NCBI RefSeq assembly: GCF_003569805.1
Contig: NZ_KZ984052.1
Location: 238,438-302,437 of the forward strand
Direction: 5' to 3'
From: Microbacterium halotolerans
Lineage (GTDB): Bacteria > Actinomycetota > Actinomycetes > Actinomycetales > Microbacteriaceae
DNA length: 64,000 nucleotides
Below the pieces are notes generated by a model. It ran no database searches. It was given only the letters and a program-made list of their open reading frames with translations, and was not told where the DNA came from. Both the position numbers and the translations under genes were made by a program. Below, piece by piece: positions 40,143 through 49,400 of this stretch. The first letter of the stretch is position 1; the number at the start of each line of letters is the position of its first letter.

Positions 40143-41321
40143 CTACCGCGGCTGCGCCCACCCGGGCCGCGATCGCAGCTGCGTGGCGAGGGCGAGGACC
40201 GCGAGCGCCGCGATCACGGTGATCGCGACCGACAACGAGCTGAACGACGTGATCCCTCCGATGGACGGGGTCAGACACACGGTCGCCGCGCGCATGATCC
40301 AGTTCACGGCGGTCACGCCGGCGTGCGGCTTGAGGCCGGGCAGAGCGTCGGCCTCCGAGAACGCGATCGGCACGGTGATCGCGCAGCCAAGGCCCGCGAA
40401 CGTGAAGGCCACGATCGTGATCCACGCGAACGGGGCCCAGGCGACGGCCACGAGACCGGTGGCGACGAGCGACAAGCTCGTGATGAGCGCAGCGCGGCGG
40501 CCGACGGCGTCGATGAATCTGTCTCCGGTGATCCGGCCGATGAACTGGGCGCCGAGCAGCACGCTGAGGCCGATTCCCGCGGACTCGAGGGCCATGCCGC
40601 GTTCGGAGCTGAGCAGCACGGCCGACCAGTTGTTCCCGATGTCCTCGACGGAGATCCCCGCGAGGGCGACCAGCGCGAGGGGCGCCAGCAGCCAGACGGC
40701 ACGGCGACCGATTCTGCCCCGGGGCCCATCGTCTTCCGGTTCGCCCTGCAGATCGGGCAGGAACCGCCTTGCTGCGAGCGCCATCGCGATCACGCACACG
40801 ATCGCCCACCCGCCGATGTGCAGCGCAATCGGCACTCCCGCGAGTGCCGCCAGGGTGCCGACGCCACCACCGATGGCCGCTCCTATGCTCCATCCGGCAT
40901 GCATTGAGTTCAGCAGCGAACGGCCGTAGGCCGCCTGCACTCGCAGCCCCTGCGCGTTCTGCGCGACGTCGACCACGGCGTCGCCGAGACCGGCGCACAC
41001 CATGCCTGCGGCGAAGAGCCATGGGTTCCCGATCGTGACGCCGACAGCCGCGATGCTCACAGCAAGCCCGACCCAGAGGGTGCAGGTCGACGCTGTCATG
41101 CGCATCCCGAGCCGTCGCAGAATCAGGCCGGGCAGGTGCAGTGCGCCAGCCGAGCCGATCATGTATGCCGCAACCAGAATGCCGAACGCACCCGCTTCGA
41201 GGCCGAGCAGATCCTTCACCTCGGCGTACCGCGCGAGGAAGGTGGCGGGCAGAGCGCCGTTCGTGGCGAACGCCAGCATCGTCGCGACGCGGGCGCGTCG
41301 GTTCGCGATGGGCTGGTTCAC
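40143..41321 (-). CDS. MFS transporter
   Basis: 392 residues, 12 helices. The two halves can be followed: ATMLAFATNGALPATFLARYAEVKDLLGL at the start, and after a central loop (PDLQGEPEDDG) IGLSVLLGAQFIGRITGDRFIDAVGRR. It resembles the FucP/YbjJ-like sub-branch of MFS. Substrate unknown. GTG 41321 has AGGAGA at a good distance. The region upstream holds no gene for about 290 bp. Confidence 0.87.
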   Translation of the reverse strand: MNQPIANRRARVATMLAFATNGALPATFLARYAEVKDLLGLEAGAFGILVAAYMIGSAGALHLPGLILRRLGMRMTASTCTLWVGLAVSIAAVGVTIGNPWLFAAGMVCAGLGDAVVDVAQNAQGLRVQAAYGRSLLNSMHAGWSIGAAIGGGVGTLAALAGVPIALHIGGWAIVCVIAMALAARRFLPDLQGEPEDDGPRGRIGRRAVWLLAPLALVALAGISVEDIGNNWSAVLLSSERGMALESAGIGLSVLLGAQFIGRITGDRFIDAVGRRAALITSLSLVATGLVAVAWAPFAWITIVAFTFAGLGCAITVPIAFSEADALPGLKPHAGVTAVNWIMRAATVCLTPSIGGITSFSSLSVAITVIAALAVLALATQLRSRPGWAQPR

Positions 41322-41459
41322 AGGTCTCCTGCTCAGAGGCTGGCGTCGTCGTCCAGGCGGGATGAGCGTCCTGCTGCTAGGTCGTGTCTGATAATTCGTC
41401 GGCTACTGCGCTGGGCGCTGTGCTCGGCGCTTCGCGCCTTCGACGCTCAATCGCTCGTC

Positions 41460-41481
41460 ACGAGAATGCGAGCATTCTCGT
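41460..41481. repeat. 22-bp palindrome in a gene-free stretch
   Basis: ACGAGAATGC-GA-GCATTCTCGT, perfect 10-bp arms. It lies in the 294-bp gap between the MFS and SCO4848-family genes (41322-41615), in which I see no gene. The surrounding GCGCTTCGCGCCTTCGACGCTCAATCG text is GC-skewed and repetitive, resembling REP-type intergenic DNA. Confidence 0.55.
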
Positions 41482-41615
41482 TCCTCGCTCAATCGCGTGC
41501 ACCGGCTCGCGTCGTTCTCGTCGGTCGATGATGGCTCCGCATCGCCTCCCTCCTCGGCCTAGCGATCCGGCAGACATCACCCATGCTCGCAACGCCGCGG
41601 ATTCTCAGACACTCC

Positions 41616-41834
41616 CTAGAGCTGACCCGTCAGCGCCGCGATACCGGCGAGAACTGACGCGAGGGCGATCACCATCGCCGCGATGAACAGCGCCAGGTGC
41701 ACGGTGAAGAAGCGCGTGACCCTGCCCGCGTCGTCACGGGCCCGAGGATCGGCGACCACACGACGGAAGAACGTCGGCCAGGTGAGGGTGTGGAACGCGG
41801 CGTTGACGAACAGCAGCACACTGAGCATGACCAT
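41616..41834 (-). CDS. SCO4848 family small membrane protein
   Basis: 72 residues with two hydrophobic helices (residues 1-22 and 45-70). The pattern WPTFFRRVVADPRA then FFTVHLALFIAAMVIAL matches SCO4848-type actinobacterial proteins of unknown function. ATG 41834 (MVMLSVLL) is chosen at the point where the family begins; the frame is open much further upstream without support. Flanked on both sides by hairpin-rich DNA. Confidence 0.75.
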   Translation of the reverse strand: MVMLSVLLFVNAAFHTLTWPTFFRRVVADPRARDDAGRVTRFFTVHLALFIAAMVIALASVLAGIAALTGQL

Positions 41835-41856
41835 CCGACCAGCGTAGTGCGGGGTG

Positions 41857-41924
41857 CGAATGCCTACGTTCTCCGCGAGCGCCTCTGCGGCTGCGCAGGC
41901 ACTCGCGGAAGTCGTGGGCATTCG
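41857..41924. repeat. Long imperfect hairpin (68 bp)
   Basis: CGAATGCC...CTCCGCGAG-GCCT pairs with AGGC-CTCGCGGA...GGCATTCG around a CTGCGGCTGCGC loop. It starts 22 bp upstream of the SCO4848-family start and ends 5 bp before the PemK/MazF-like stop, so it may end that transcript. The tip GAATGC/GCATTC is shared with the palindrome at 41460. Confidence 0.6.
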
Positions 41925-41929
41925 GCGAC

Positions 41930-42496
41930 TCACTTCGCTCGCCATCCGAAGCGCTTCTGGAGCGCGTGGGCGACGAGGGTGTAGCGGTCGAGGTCGAGGG
42001 CCGCGGCCTCGCGGCGCATGCCGTCGTGGTGCACGCTGTAGAGCTGATCCGTGTCGACCCACGACGTGCGTCCCCGCGCGTCCCAGGCGCCGGATCCGAT
42101 GCTGACGCGGTCGTCGCGCCCCTGCTTGTGCTTGCTCGTGAGCTTCACGGCGTAGACCCGGTCAGTCGTGTGCCGCGCGATCACGAGCACCGGCCTGTCC
42201 TTGCCGCGACCGTCGTTCTCGACGTACGGCACCCACGTCCACACGATCTCGCCTGCGTCCGGCTCGCTGTCCTTCTGCGGAGCGTACTCGAGTCGCACGC
42301 CGCGCACAGTGCGGGGGTCGATCTCGATCGTCGCGCTGTCGCCGAAGCTGCCATCAGATGCGTGCTGCGCGGCGGAGGTCGGCGCTCCCTTCCGCCGGCG
42401 ATTCCCGCCGCGTCGACTGCCGCGGCCGAAGACGGCTTCCAGCCCCAGGGAGAGGATCTTGGTCAGGATTCCGCGCCGTGCCACGCGCTCCAGCAT
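41930..42496 (-). CDS. PemK/MazF-like toxin-family protein, extended N-terminus
   Basis: 188 residues. The C-terminal 110 carry the PemK/MazF-like fold: RPVLVIARHTTDRVYAVKLTSKHK, then WDARGRTSWVDTDQLYSV. MazF toxins cut mRNA; here that activity is only inferred, since many chromosomal members are stand-alone. The N-terminal part (about 75 residues) is basic and Gly/Arg-rich (GRGSRRGGNRRRKG), longer than a plain MazF. No antitoxin gene is next to it. ATG 42496 lacks a clear ribosome site, and its upstream DNA is the antisense strand of the TPP riboswitch. Confidence 0.72.
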   Translation of the reverse strand: MLERVARRGILTKILSLGLEAVFGRGSRRGGNRRRKGAPTSAAQHASDGSFGDSATIEIDPRTVRGVRLEYAPQKDSEPDAGEIVWTWVPYVENDGRGKDRPVLVIARHTTDRVYAVKLTSKHKQGRDDRVSIGSGAWDARGRTSWVDTDQLYSVHHDGMRREAAALDLDRYTLVAHALQKRFGWRAK

Positions 42497-42524
42497 ATGG
42501 TGCGGCACCGGACTGCTAGGGTGG

Positions 42525-42619
42525 CGCTTACTGCACGGGAGTCCGGTGAGCCGGGCTGAGAGGGAGTAATCGAACTCCGACCGTAGAACCTGATCCGGAT
42601 CATGCCGGCGCAGGGAGCG
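42525..42619 (+). ncRNA. TPP riboswitch (THI element)
   Basis: Conserved pyrimidine-sensing part GGGCTGAGAGGG and pyrophosphate-sensing part AGAACCTGATCCGGATCATGCCGGCG are both present; the closing stem P1 pairs CGCT-CTGC (42525-42534) with GCAG-AGCG (42610-42619). An extended -10 TGCTAGGGT lies at 42514-42522. It precedes ykoF by 82 bp, so thiamine diphosphate should switch the ykoFEDC operon off. Confidence 0.95.
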
Positions 42620-42701
42620 AATGAGCTCGCGATTGCTCCGGCGAAGCAGACCGCCGGAGGAACTCGCCCTCTCCACCGTGCACACACGGAATGGAGATGG
42701 A

Positions 42702-43346
42702 ATGACGGAACAGCTCACGGCCGCCAAAGCCGCGGCGGATCCTCGAACATTCGGCGTCGGCGCGCGGGTCACCGTCGCGGTGATGGCGGACGACTACGCC
42801 GACGTCATCGTCGGAGCACTCAGCGGCATCGATGCCACCGGCCTGAGCGTCGACACCGGTGACGTCAGCACGCACATCACCGGCGCAGAGGACGACCTGC
42901 TGCGCTGGGTCACCGACCTGACGGCGGCGATCTCCGATACGGGCAGGCACGCGTCGATCACCCTGCATCTCTCCCGAGGCTGCCCCGGTGAGGTCGTCTG
43001 CGATCTGCCGGGCGGGGCGGGCCCTCGCACAGTCGATGCGCCGCACGGCAGACAGACTGGCCGCTACGCAGCGGCCGAGTGGTCGCTGTATCCGCTGCAG
43101 GACGCCGTCGCACCGAACGGCGAGCCCGACCACATGCGCGACATCTACGCGGCGATCGAACTGGCGCACGCCAACGGGACCTTTCGCGACGGCGGGCACT
43201 ACGTCACCCGCCTCGAGGGCGATCTGGGCACGATCCTGGCGACGTGCTTCGCCGGATGGACCATGGTCGGCCGCACGGTGCAGCACGTCACCAGCCACCT
43301 CGTCGTCTCCGTAAACAGCCCGAGCCACGCAGATGTCACGCTCTGA
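42702..43346 (+). CDS. ykoF: YkoF family HMP/thiamine-binding protein
   Basis: 214 residues with two tandem YkoF domains: FGVGARVTVAVMADDYADVIVGAL then THITGAEDDLLRWVTDL in the first, and FTLYPL-like YPLQDAVAPNGEPDHMRDIYAAIE with HYVTRLEGDLGTILATCF in the second. B. subtilis YkoF binds thiamine and hydroxymethylpyrimidine in the cytoplasm. First gene after the TPP riboswitch, with GGAGATGGA before the ATG; overlaps ykoE by 14 bp. Role: likely buffers or hands over the imported precursor. Confidence 0.92.
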   Translation: MTEQLTAAKAAADPRTFGVGARVTVAVMADDYADVIVGALSGIDATGLSVDTGDVSTHITGAEDDLLRWVTDLTAAISDTGRHASITLHLSRGCPGEVVCDLPGGAGPRTVDAPHGRQTGRYAAAEWSLYPLQDAVAPNGEPDHMRDIYAAIELAHANGTFRDGGHYVTRLEGDLGTILATCFAGWTMVGRTVQHVTSHLVVSVNSPSHADVTL

Positions 43347-43947
43347 GCGCCCCGCACGCGCGGGCCGCCTCGCGCTGCGCGACATCGTCCTGATGGTGAT
43401 GCTGGGCGTCGTGTTCGGGTTCCTGTACTGGGCGCTCGTGCAGGCGTGGAACGCCCTGGCGATCCTGATGGGACCGGCAGGCGACCTCGCCCAGCACGTC
43501 CTGCTCGGCGGATGGCTGCTGGTGGCGCCGATCGCGATCGCGATCATCCGGCGCCCCTTCGTCGGCATCATCGCCGAGGTGATCGCGTCCGTCATCGAGG
43601 TCGTGTTCCTCGGCTCGGCCGTCGGCCCGATGCTCATCGTGGCCGCACTCATCCAAGGCGCGGGCAGCGAGCTCCCCTTCGCACTCGGCCGCTACCGCCG
43701 TTTCGGCTGGATCACCTACGCGGTCAGCGGTCTGATCGGTGCGAGCGGGGTGTTCCTGCTGTCGATGTTCCGCTTCGGCTGGCTCGGTCAGGACATCTTC
43801 TGGCTCCGATTCGGCGTGCAAGCGGCTTCGGGGATCATCCTCGGTGGTCTGCTGGCCAAGGTGATCGTCGATGCGCTGAAGGGAACCGGTGTGCTGTCGG
43901 GCTTCGCCATCGGCCGCGCAGCGTATGCAGATGCCGCAGCTCGCTGA
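43333..43947 (+). CDS. ykoE: ECF transporter S component (YkoE family)
   Basis: 204 residues, five or six helices. Substrate-binding membrane subunit of the HMP/thiamine ECF transporter. Typical are RDIVLMVMLGVVFGFLYW, LLVAPIAIAIIRRPF and VGPMLIVAALIQGAGSELPFALGRYRRF. Overlaps ykoF by 14 bp and ykoD by 23 bp. Substrate HMP or thiamine is inferred from the riboswitch plus YkoF. Confidence 0.9.
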   Translation: MSRSERPARAGRLALRDIVLMVMLGVVFGFLYWALVQAWNALAILMGPAGDLAQHVLLGGWLLVAPIAIAIIRRPFVGIIAEVIASVIEVVFLGSAVGPMLIVAALIQGAGSELPFALGRYRRFGWITYAVSGLIGASGVFLLSMFRFGWLGQDIFWLRFGVQAASGIILGGLLAKVIVDALKGTGVLSGFAIGRAAYADAAAR

Positions 43948-45673
43948 CGCGCTGGTCGCCGCCTCCGAACGGTCCGTCGAGTTCCCCGACGGCGGTGGGA
44001 TCGGGCCCATCGACATCCGGATCGAGCGCGGCGAGAGCGTGCTCCTGCTGGGCGCGTCGGGCTCGGGCAAGTCGACGCTGCTCCGGATGATCCACGGTGC
44101 CGTGCCGCACGCGTTCGCGGCTCGTGCGACGGGCCGGATGTGGTTGGCCGGGCGTGATGTCGATGAGATGGAGGTCGCCCAGGCAGCGGACATCGTCGGA
44201 GTTCTGCCGCAGGATCCCGAGACGGGCGTGTGCCTGCCGATCGTGGCGGACGAGGTCGCCTTCCCCTTGGAGAACCTCGCGGTGGCGCGCGAGGAGATCG
44301 GCCCCCGGATGCGGGGCGCCCTGGAGCAGGCGGGGGCGTCGGAATGGGCCGAGCGCGACACCACCGCACTGTCGGGAGGCCAGCTGCAGCGGGTGGCGCT
44401 CGCGGCCGCGCTCGTGACGGCGCCGCAGCTCGTGCTGCTCGACGAGCCCGCGTCGATGCTGGACGGCGCGGGCATCGATGTCGTGCGGGACGCGCTGGGC
44501 CACGCGAACGCCGCATCGATCGCCACCGTGCTGGTGGAGCATCGCCTCGACGAACTCGCCGGTGACGGCGGGCTCGGCGCGCTGCCCCGGCGATGGATCG
44601 TGCTCTCCGAGGACGGTGTCGTCGCGCACGACGGAACGGGGGAGGACATCGCAGCGCAACGGGGGAGGGAGCTGATCGCGCTCGGCTGCTGGCTTCCCGT
44701 CGACGCGGAGCTCGACGCTCTGCTGGGAACGTCTGGCGGCATGCGCGACCCACGGACGATGCCTGCGCTGCGCGCGGCAGGACGCGACGGACGCGCAGAA
44801 CAGGCGACCACTACCGGGGCAGGAAGCGTGGGTCGCCGACACTTCGCAGAGGCGGCACCGGAACACGGCGCAGGCGTCTCACTGACGGCGCACGGCCTGT
44901 TCGTCGCACCGGGCGGAGCCCGTGCCGAACCGGTGCTCCGGGGTGTGGATCTCGAGCTGCGCGCCGGGGAGTGCGTCGCACTCCTCGGCGGCAACGGGGA
45001 AGGGAAGTCGACGCTGCTGCGTGCGTTGGCGGGGGTCGTGCCGCCTCGTCAGGGTGAGGTGACGGGCCCGAGGCCCGGCCTGGTGTTCCAGAACCCCGAA
45101 CACCAGTTCGTCGCGACGACGGTGCGCAGCGAGCTCGCGCACGGACTCGGCGACGAGGCGTCGGCCGCTGTCGACGAGGCCCTCGGCCGCTTCGGCCTCT
45201 CGCACCTGGCTGACCACGACCCGCACCGGCTCTCCGGGGGACAGATGCGTCGCCTGAGCATCGCCGCGATGCTGCTGCACAACCGCGCCCATCTGCTGGC
45301 GGACGAACCGGGCTTCGGGCTCGACCGGCTCACCAGCGTGCACGTGATGAGAGCGCTGCGACGGTCCGCTCAGGAAGGCAGGGGCGTGATGTTCTCGAGC
45401 CACGACCTGCGCGCCGTCGCCGGCCACGCCGATCGAGTGGTGCTGCTCTCAGACGGCGAGATCGTGGTGGATGCCACTCCGCTGGAGCTGCTCCGCGACG
45501 AGGAGGCGCTGGGGCGAGCACGGCTGCGCCCGTCGCGGCTGCTGCGCGAGCTGGCCGCAGTCGTCGGAGACCAGACCGAGCTGCGCGCCGTGCTGCACGG
45601 TCTCGACGATCTCGCGCTCGGTGCGAGTGCGACGGTCCCGGTGCTGGAGGCAGGAGAGGACGTGCGGGGATGA
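43925..45673 (+). CDS. ykoD: ECF transporter ATPase, two ABC domains fused
   Basis: 582 residues. First ABC domain (about 1-235): Walker A GASGSGKSTLLR, signature LSGGQLQRVALA, Walker B LVLLDEPASMLD. Second (about 320-555): GGNGEGKSTLL, LSGGQMRRLSIA, LLADEPGFGLD. A roughly 80-residue linker lies between them. Together they power the YkoE/YkoC membrane complex. The start is ATG 43925 or 43931, inside the end of ykoE; coupling by overlap is clear. Ends in an ATGA overlap with ykoC. Confidence 0.92.
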   Translation: MQMPQLADALVAASERSVEFPDGGGIGPIDIRIERGESVLLLGASGSGKSTLLRMIHGAVPHAFAARATGRMWLAGRDVDEMEVAQAADIVGVLPQDPETGVCLPIVADEVAFPLENLAVAREEIGPRMRGALEQAGASEWAERDTTALSGGQLQRVALAAALVTAPQLVLLDEPASMLDGAGIDVVRDALGHANAASIATVLVEHRLDELAGDGGLGALPRRWIVLSEDGVVAHDGTGEDIAAQRGRELIALGCWLPVDAELDALLGTSGGMRDPRTMPALRAAGRDGRAEQATTTGAGSVGRRHFAEAAPEHGAGVSLTAHGLFVAPGGARAEPVLRGVDLELRAGECVALLGGNGEGKSTLLRALAGVVPPRQGEVTGPRPGLVFQNPEHQFVATTVRSELAHGLGDEASAAVDEALGRFGLSHLADHDPHRLSGGQMRRLSIAAMLLHNRAHLLADEPGFGLDRLTSVHVMRALRRSAQEGRGVMFSSHDLRAVAGHADRVVLLSDGEIVVDATPLELLRDEEALGRARLRPSRLLRELAAVVGDQTELRAVLHGLDDLALGASATVPVLEAGEDVRG

Positions 45674-46425
45674 CCGACACCGCATCCTGGCTCGCACACC
45701 GTGACCCCGCGGTGAAGCTCGCCGCACTGCTCGCCGTGTCGATCGCGACGATGTTCCTGTGGCGACCGCTGCCGGTGCTCCTGCTGTACCTGGCGTCACT
45801 CGGGGCGATCGCGTGCGTCGCCCGGGTCCCCGTGCGGATGATGGTCGTCGGCCACGTGCCGTTCCTCGCCTTCGGCCTCGGCCTCCTGCTCGTGAACGCG
45901 ATGAGCAGACCCGGAGCCGATCTCGTGCCGGAGTGGCCCATCCGGATCACCGTCGAGGGCATCGAGGTCGGCGCGGCGCTGGCGATGCGGGGGCTCGTGA
46001 TCGGTGCGCTCACGATCGGGTTCCTCGCCACCACGTCGCCGCGCGACCTGCTCGTCAGCCTGATGACGCGCGCCGGGCTCAGTCCGCGCTACGCGCACGC
46101 CGTCCTCGCAGGACACCGGATGCTGGCGGCGATGCCGCGCTCCTGGGAGTCGATCAGGGCGGCACAGGCCGTGCGCGCGCCGCTGGACCGCCGGGGAAGA
46201 CCGAAGGGCGGGCCCGTCGTCTTCGCGCGGTCGGCGTTCGCTCTGCTCGTCGACGCCATCCGCTCCTCCGAGCGCATCGCCCTTGCACTGGAATCGCGCG
46301 GACTGGGTGTCGGCCCCCGCACCGTGTGGCGCCCCGTGCCGATCGGTTGGCGCGACGGCGTTCTCGCCGTCGCCGTCGTGCTCGCCATGTCGGCGGTGCT
46401 GGGGGTGGCGTGGATGCAGAGGTGA
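45670..46425 (+). CDS. ykoC: ECF transporter T component (YkoC/CbiQ type)
   Basis: 251 residues, about five helices plus the cytoplasmic coupling helices with the ARG-type motifs (SLMTRAGLSPRYAHAVLAG and RSSERIALALESRG). Couples ATP hydrolysis to YkoE. The ATG overlaps the ykoD stop (ATGA); last gene of the thiamine-precursor uptake operon. A hairpin follows just behind the stop. Confidence 0.92.
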   Translation: MTDTASWLAHRDPAVKLAALLAVSIATMFLWRPLPVLLLYLASLGAIACVARVPVRMMVVGHVPFLAFGLGLLLVNAMSRPGADLVPEWPIRITVEGIEVGAALAMRGLVIGALTIGFLATTSPRDLLVSLMTRAGLSPRYAHAVLAGHRMLAAMPRSWESIRAAQAVRAPLDRRGRPKGGPVVFARSAFALLVDAIRSSERIALALESRGLGVGPRTVWRPVPIGWRDGVLAVAVVLAMSAVLGVAWMQR

Positions 46426-46429
46426 GCGC

Positions 46430-46466
46430 CCGCCGAGCCGATCTCGCACCGCGTTCGGCTCGGCGG
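46430..46466. terminator. Terminator hairpin between ykoC and GH92 gene
   Basis: CCGCCGAGCCGA and TCGGCTCGGCGG pair perfectly (12 bp) around a 13-nt loop, between two convergent genes, 4 bp after the ykoC stop. Confidence 0.8.
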
Positions 46467-46475
46467 ACGCAGGGA

Positions 46476-49400
46476 CTACCTGCTGCGACGCACGCGCGAG
46501 ATCACGACGAGCCCGAATCCGGCGATGAGAAGCGCGCCGAGGGTCGCAATCAGCCATACCGGAATCGTGCCGCCCGTCGTCGGCAGGTCATCCGGCAGCG
46601 CGGCGGTGACTTCGAGCGGAACATCCGCGTCGAGGCCCGATGTCTTCCCCGCGGCTGCGAGTCGGTGATCGCCGACCGGTGCGTGCGCCGGGATCGTAAC
46701 CGAAGCGCTGAATCCGCCTGACCCGTCGGCGACCGCCTGTGCGATTCGCAGCGGCTCGGAGTGCAGGGTGATCGACACCGTCTCACCCGCGGCGAAGCCG
46801 CGGCCGGTCAAACGCAGCGCACCGCCCTGCACGACGCTGTCGGCGCTCGCGATCAGCTCCGCGTCCAGTATCGGCGTGTCCGAGACCTCGATGCGCAGTG
46901 GGGCAGACGTCGACTCCTCGTAGGCGTTGGGATCGTCAGGCACGAAGTGCGCGACGTACTCGTGCGTGCCTGCGGTCTGCATCGTCACGTCGAAGCTCGT
47001 CGCACCGTCTGGCCCCGTCGTGGCCGTCATGGATGAGTCATCACTCGTGATCTTCACGATGCCCTTCGCCTCCGACGGCGCCACCGTCGCCGTGAGGCGA
47101 ACGGTCTCCCCCGCCACAGGGTCTGCGCCGCCAGAAGACAGCTCGATGCTGGTCCGCTCAGGTTCGACCTGCCCCGCGCGCACGGACAGGGTCGTGGATG
47201 CCTCGACCTGCGAGACCTCACCGAGTGCGATCACCGGATAGTCGCCGACCACGGTCGAGCCGGGAACAGACAGCGCGGCGGAGATCGAGCCCTCGTCGCC
47301 TGCCGTCGTCGTCACGGGATCGGCGAAGCCCATCCGGACCTCCACCTGCTCGCCGGGCGCGAAACCGGTGCCGTCGATGCGGACATCTTGCCCTGGGGCG
47401 ATCTCGTCGGGTGAGACGGTGATCTCCGGCGAGTACTCCGGCTCCGGTGCGACCACCTCGATCTCGAGGGAGGCACGGGCTGAACGCACCCCGTCGTCGA
47501 CGGTGACGACGACCTCGTAGGTTCCCGCTTCGGCGTAGGCGTGGGAGGCATCGACGGCGCCGTCCGCGACGTCCGCGGAATCGACCGGGGAGCCGTCGCC
47601 CCAGTTCACCGTGGCCGACTTCTCCGGCAGCCCACCCGTCACCTCGGCGAGGGTCGCGGAGAACTCCTCGCCGGAGACCTGCTCACCCGCAGCTCCCGCT
47701 TCGACTGAGAGGGGAGCATTCGCGGAGCGAGCGCCGTCAGAGGCGATGGCGAACACGTGCACGCGCCCGTCGCGCAGCGAGCCAGGCTCGTCCGGCATGG
47801 TCAGCGACTCGACGACCTTCGGTGCTCCGTCTGCATCGGTGTCGAGCGTGATCGGCGCTGTGGCGTAGATCGCGGTGTTCTTCACCGTCGATTCAGCCGA
47901 CGTACCGGCCAGCCGCCCCTCGGAGACGGCGAGCACGACGTTGTCGTACGCCGGGTCTCCGGATGCGCCGACCCAGTCGCCGAAGGAGATGTTCACCGTC
48001 TGCTCCGTGCCGTCGATGAAGCGCAGCACGGCTTCGGGGGAGCGGGCGAGCTCCGTGGCCGTTCCGACGAACGCCAGCTGCGTCGCGTCCTCTCCCAGGT
48101 CGAGGCGGAACGTCTGCCCGTCACCCGTGACGTTGTCCTGCTCTCCTGCCGGGATATCCGGCAGATCGTAGGTCAATTCGGTGTCCGGGATCGTGACGGT
48201 CTCGCCCTGTATGAAGCCGTCGTCGGCGAGCTTGTCGCGGAAGTAGCCGTAGCCCTGCCCGTCGCAGTTGGCCGCAGTCTCGCCGAGGTCGCCGATGCAG
48301 ACGTTGTCCATCGCGCCGACGAACGTGTCATCGCGGTGCACGTCGATGCGCGCCGACGCGGCGGCGATGGCACCGGACGAATCCCGTACCGTGACAGCGG
48401 CGTCGTAGGCACCCGGTGCGGTGAAGGTGTGCGGGGCGGTGACCTGCCAGCCGCCGAGACCGTCGCGTGTGAGCGTCACCTCCCCGGTCTCGCCGCCGTC
48501 GCCGTAGTCGACGGAGACGTCGTACCCGGATGCGTGCTCCTCCGGCCCGACGATCGTGGCGATCGCGGCGTCGAACTCCTCGCCCATAGCCACCGACTGG
48601 TCGTCGGCTGGATTGACAGACAGCTCGCTGTCACCGCTCACCGAGGCGAAGAACTCGATCTCCGCCAGCGCGAGCGGGCCGTCGACCGACGAGGCCGCGA
48701 GCCGCAGCTGCGTATACGCCCCGCCGTCGTCGACGGAGAACGGACGCGTCTGCGCACCCCAGCGGAACTCCTCGCCGCTGCGGCTGTCCAGCTCGACCCA
48801 GGTGCTGCCGTCGACCGAGCCCGAGAGCGTCCAGCTCTGCGGTGCCGATGCGCTCTCCGCCGCGGTGAGGGTGTACTGGTCGACCGCGACGGGGCCGGAG
48901 GACGACCGCCACACCAGATCGGCCGAGCCCGACTCGAACTCCGCTGATGAGTTCATGCTGTCGTCCGTGATGGCACCGGTCGGCGCTCCGTCCGCTGCTG
49001 TCAGCGAGCCGCGTCCGGGCTTGGTGGCATCCACGAGCGGTTCAGGAGCGTCCAGCTCCTCGTCGATGTCCTTCGCGCCCCACTGCGATGGCTCTTCGCT
49101 CATCGCGAACTCGACATCGCCTCCCGCACGCAGCAGATCGCCGTCGAAGGTGGTGGAGTCGATGTCACGACCGTTGATGCTCAGGCCATCGACGTAGGTC
49201 ATCCCCGCGGAGGCGCCGGGGGCGCTGATCCGGATATCGCGGTCGCCGATCGAGAGCGTCGCCTCGTCGAACAGCGGCGTGCCGATCGTGTAGTCGCCTG
49301 AGCCGTTCTCGAGCGGGTAGAAGCCGAGCGCCGAGAACACGTACCACGAGCTGAACTCGCCGTTGTCCTCGTCGCCGGGGTAGCCCTGGCCGATGTCGCT

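Noticed and set aside
42621..42702. Upstream extension of ykoF from 42621
   Set aside because: It would start immediately behind the riboswitch; GGAGATGGA and family similarity place the start at 42702.
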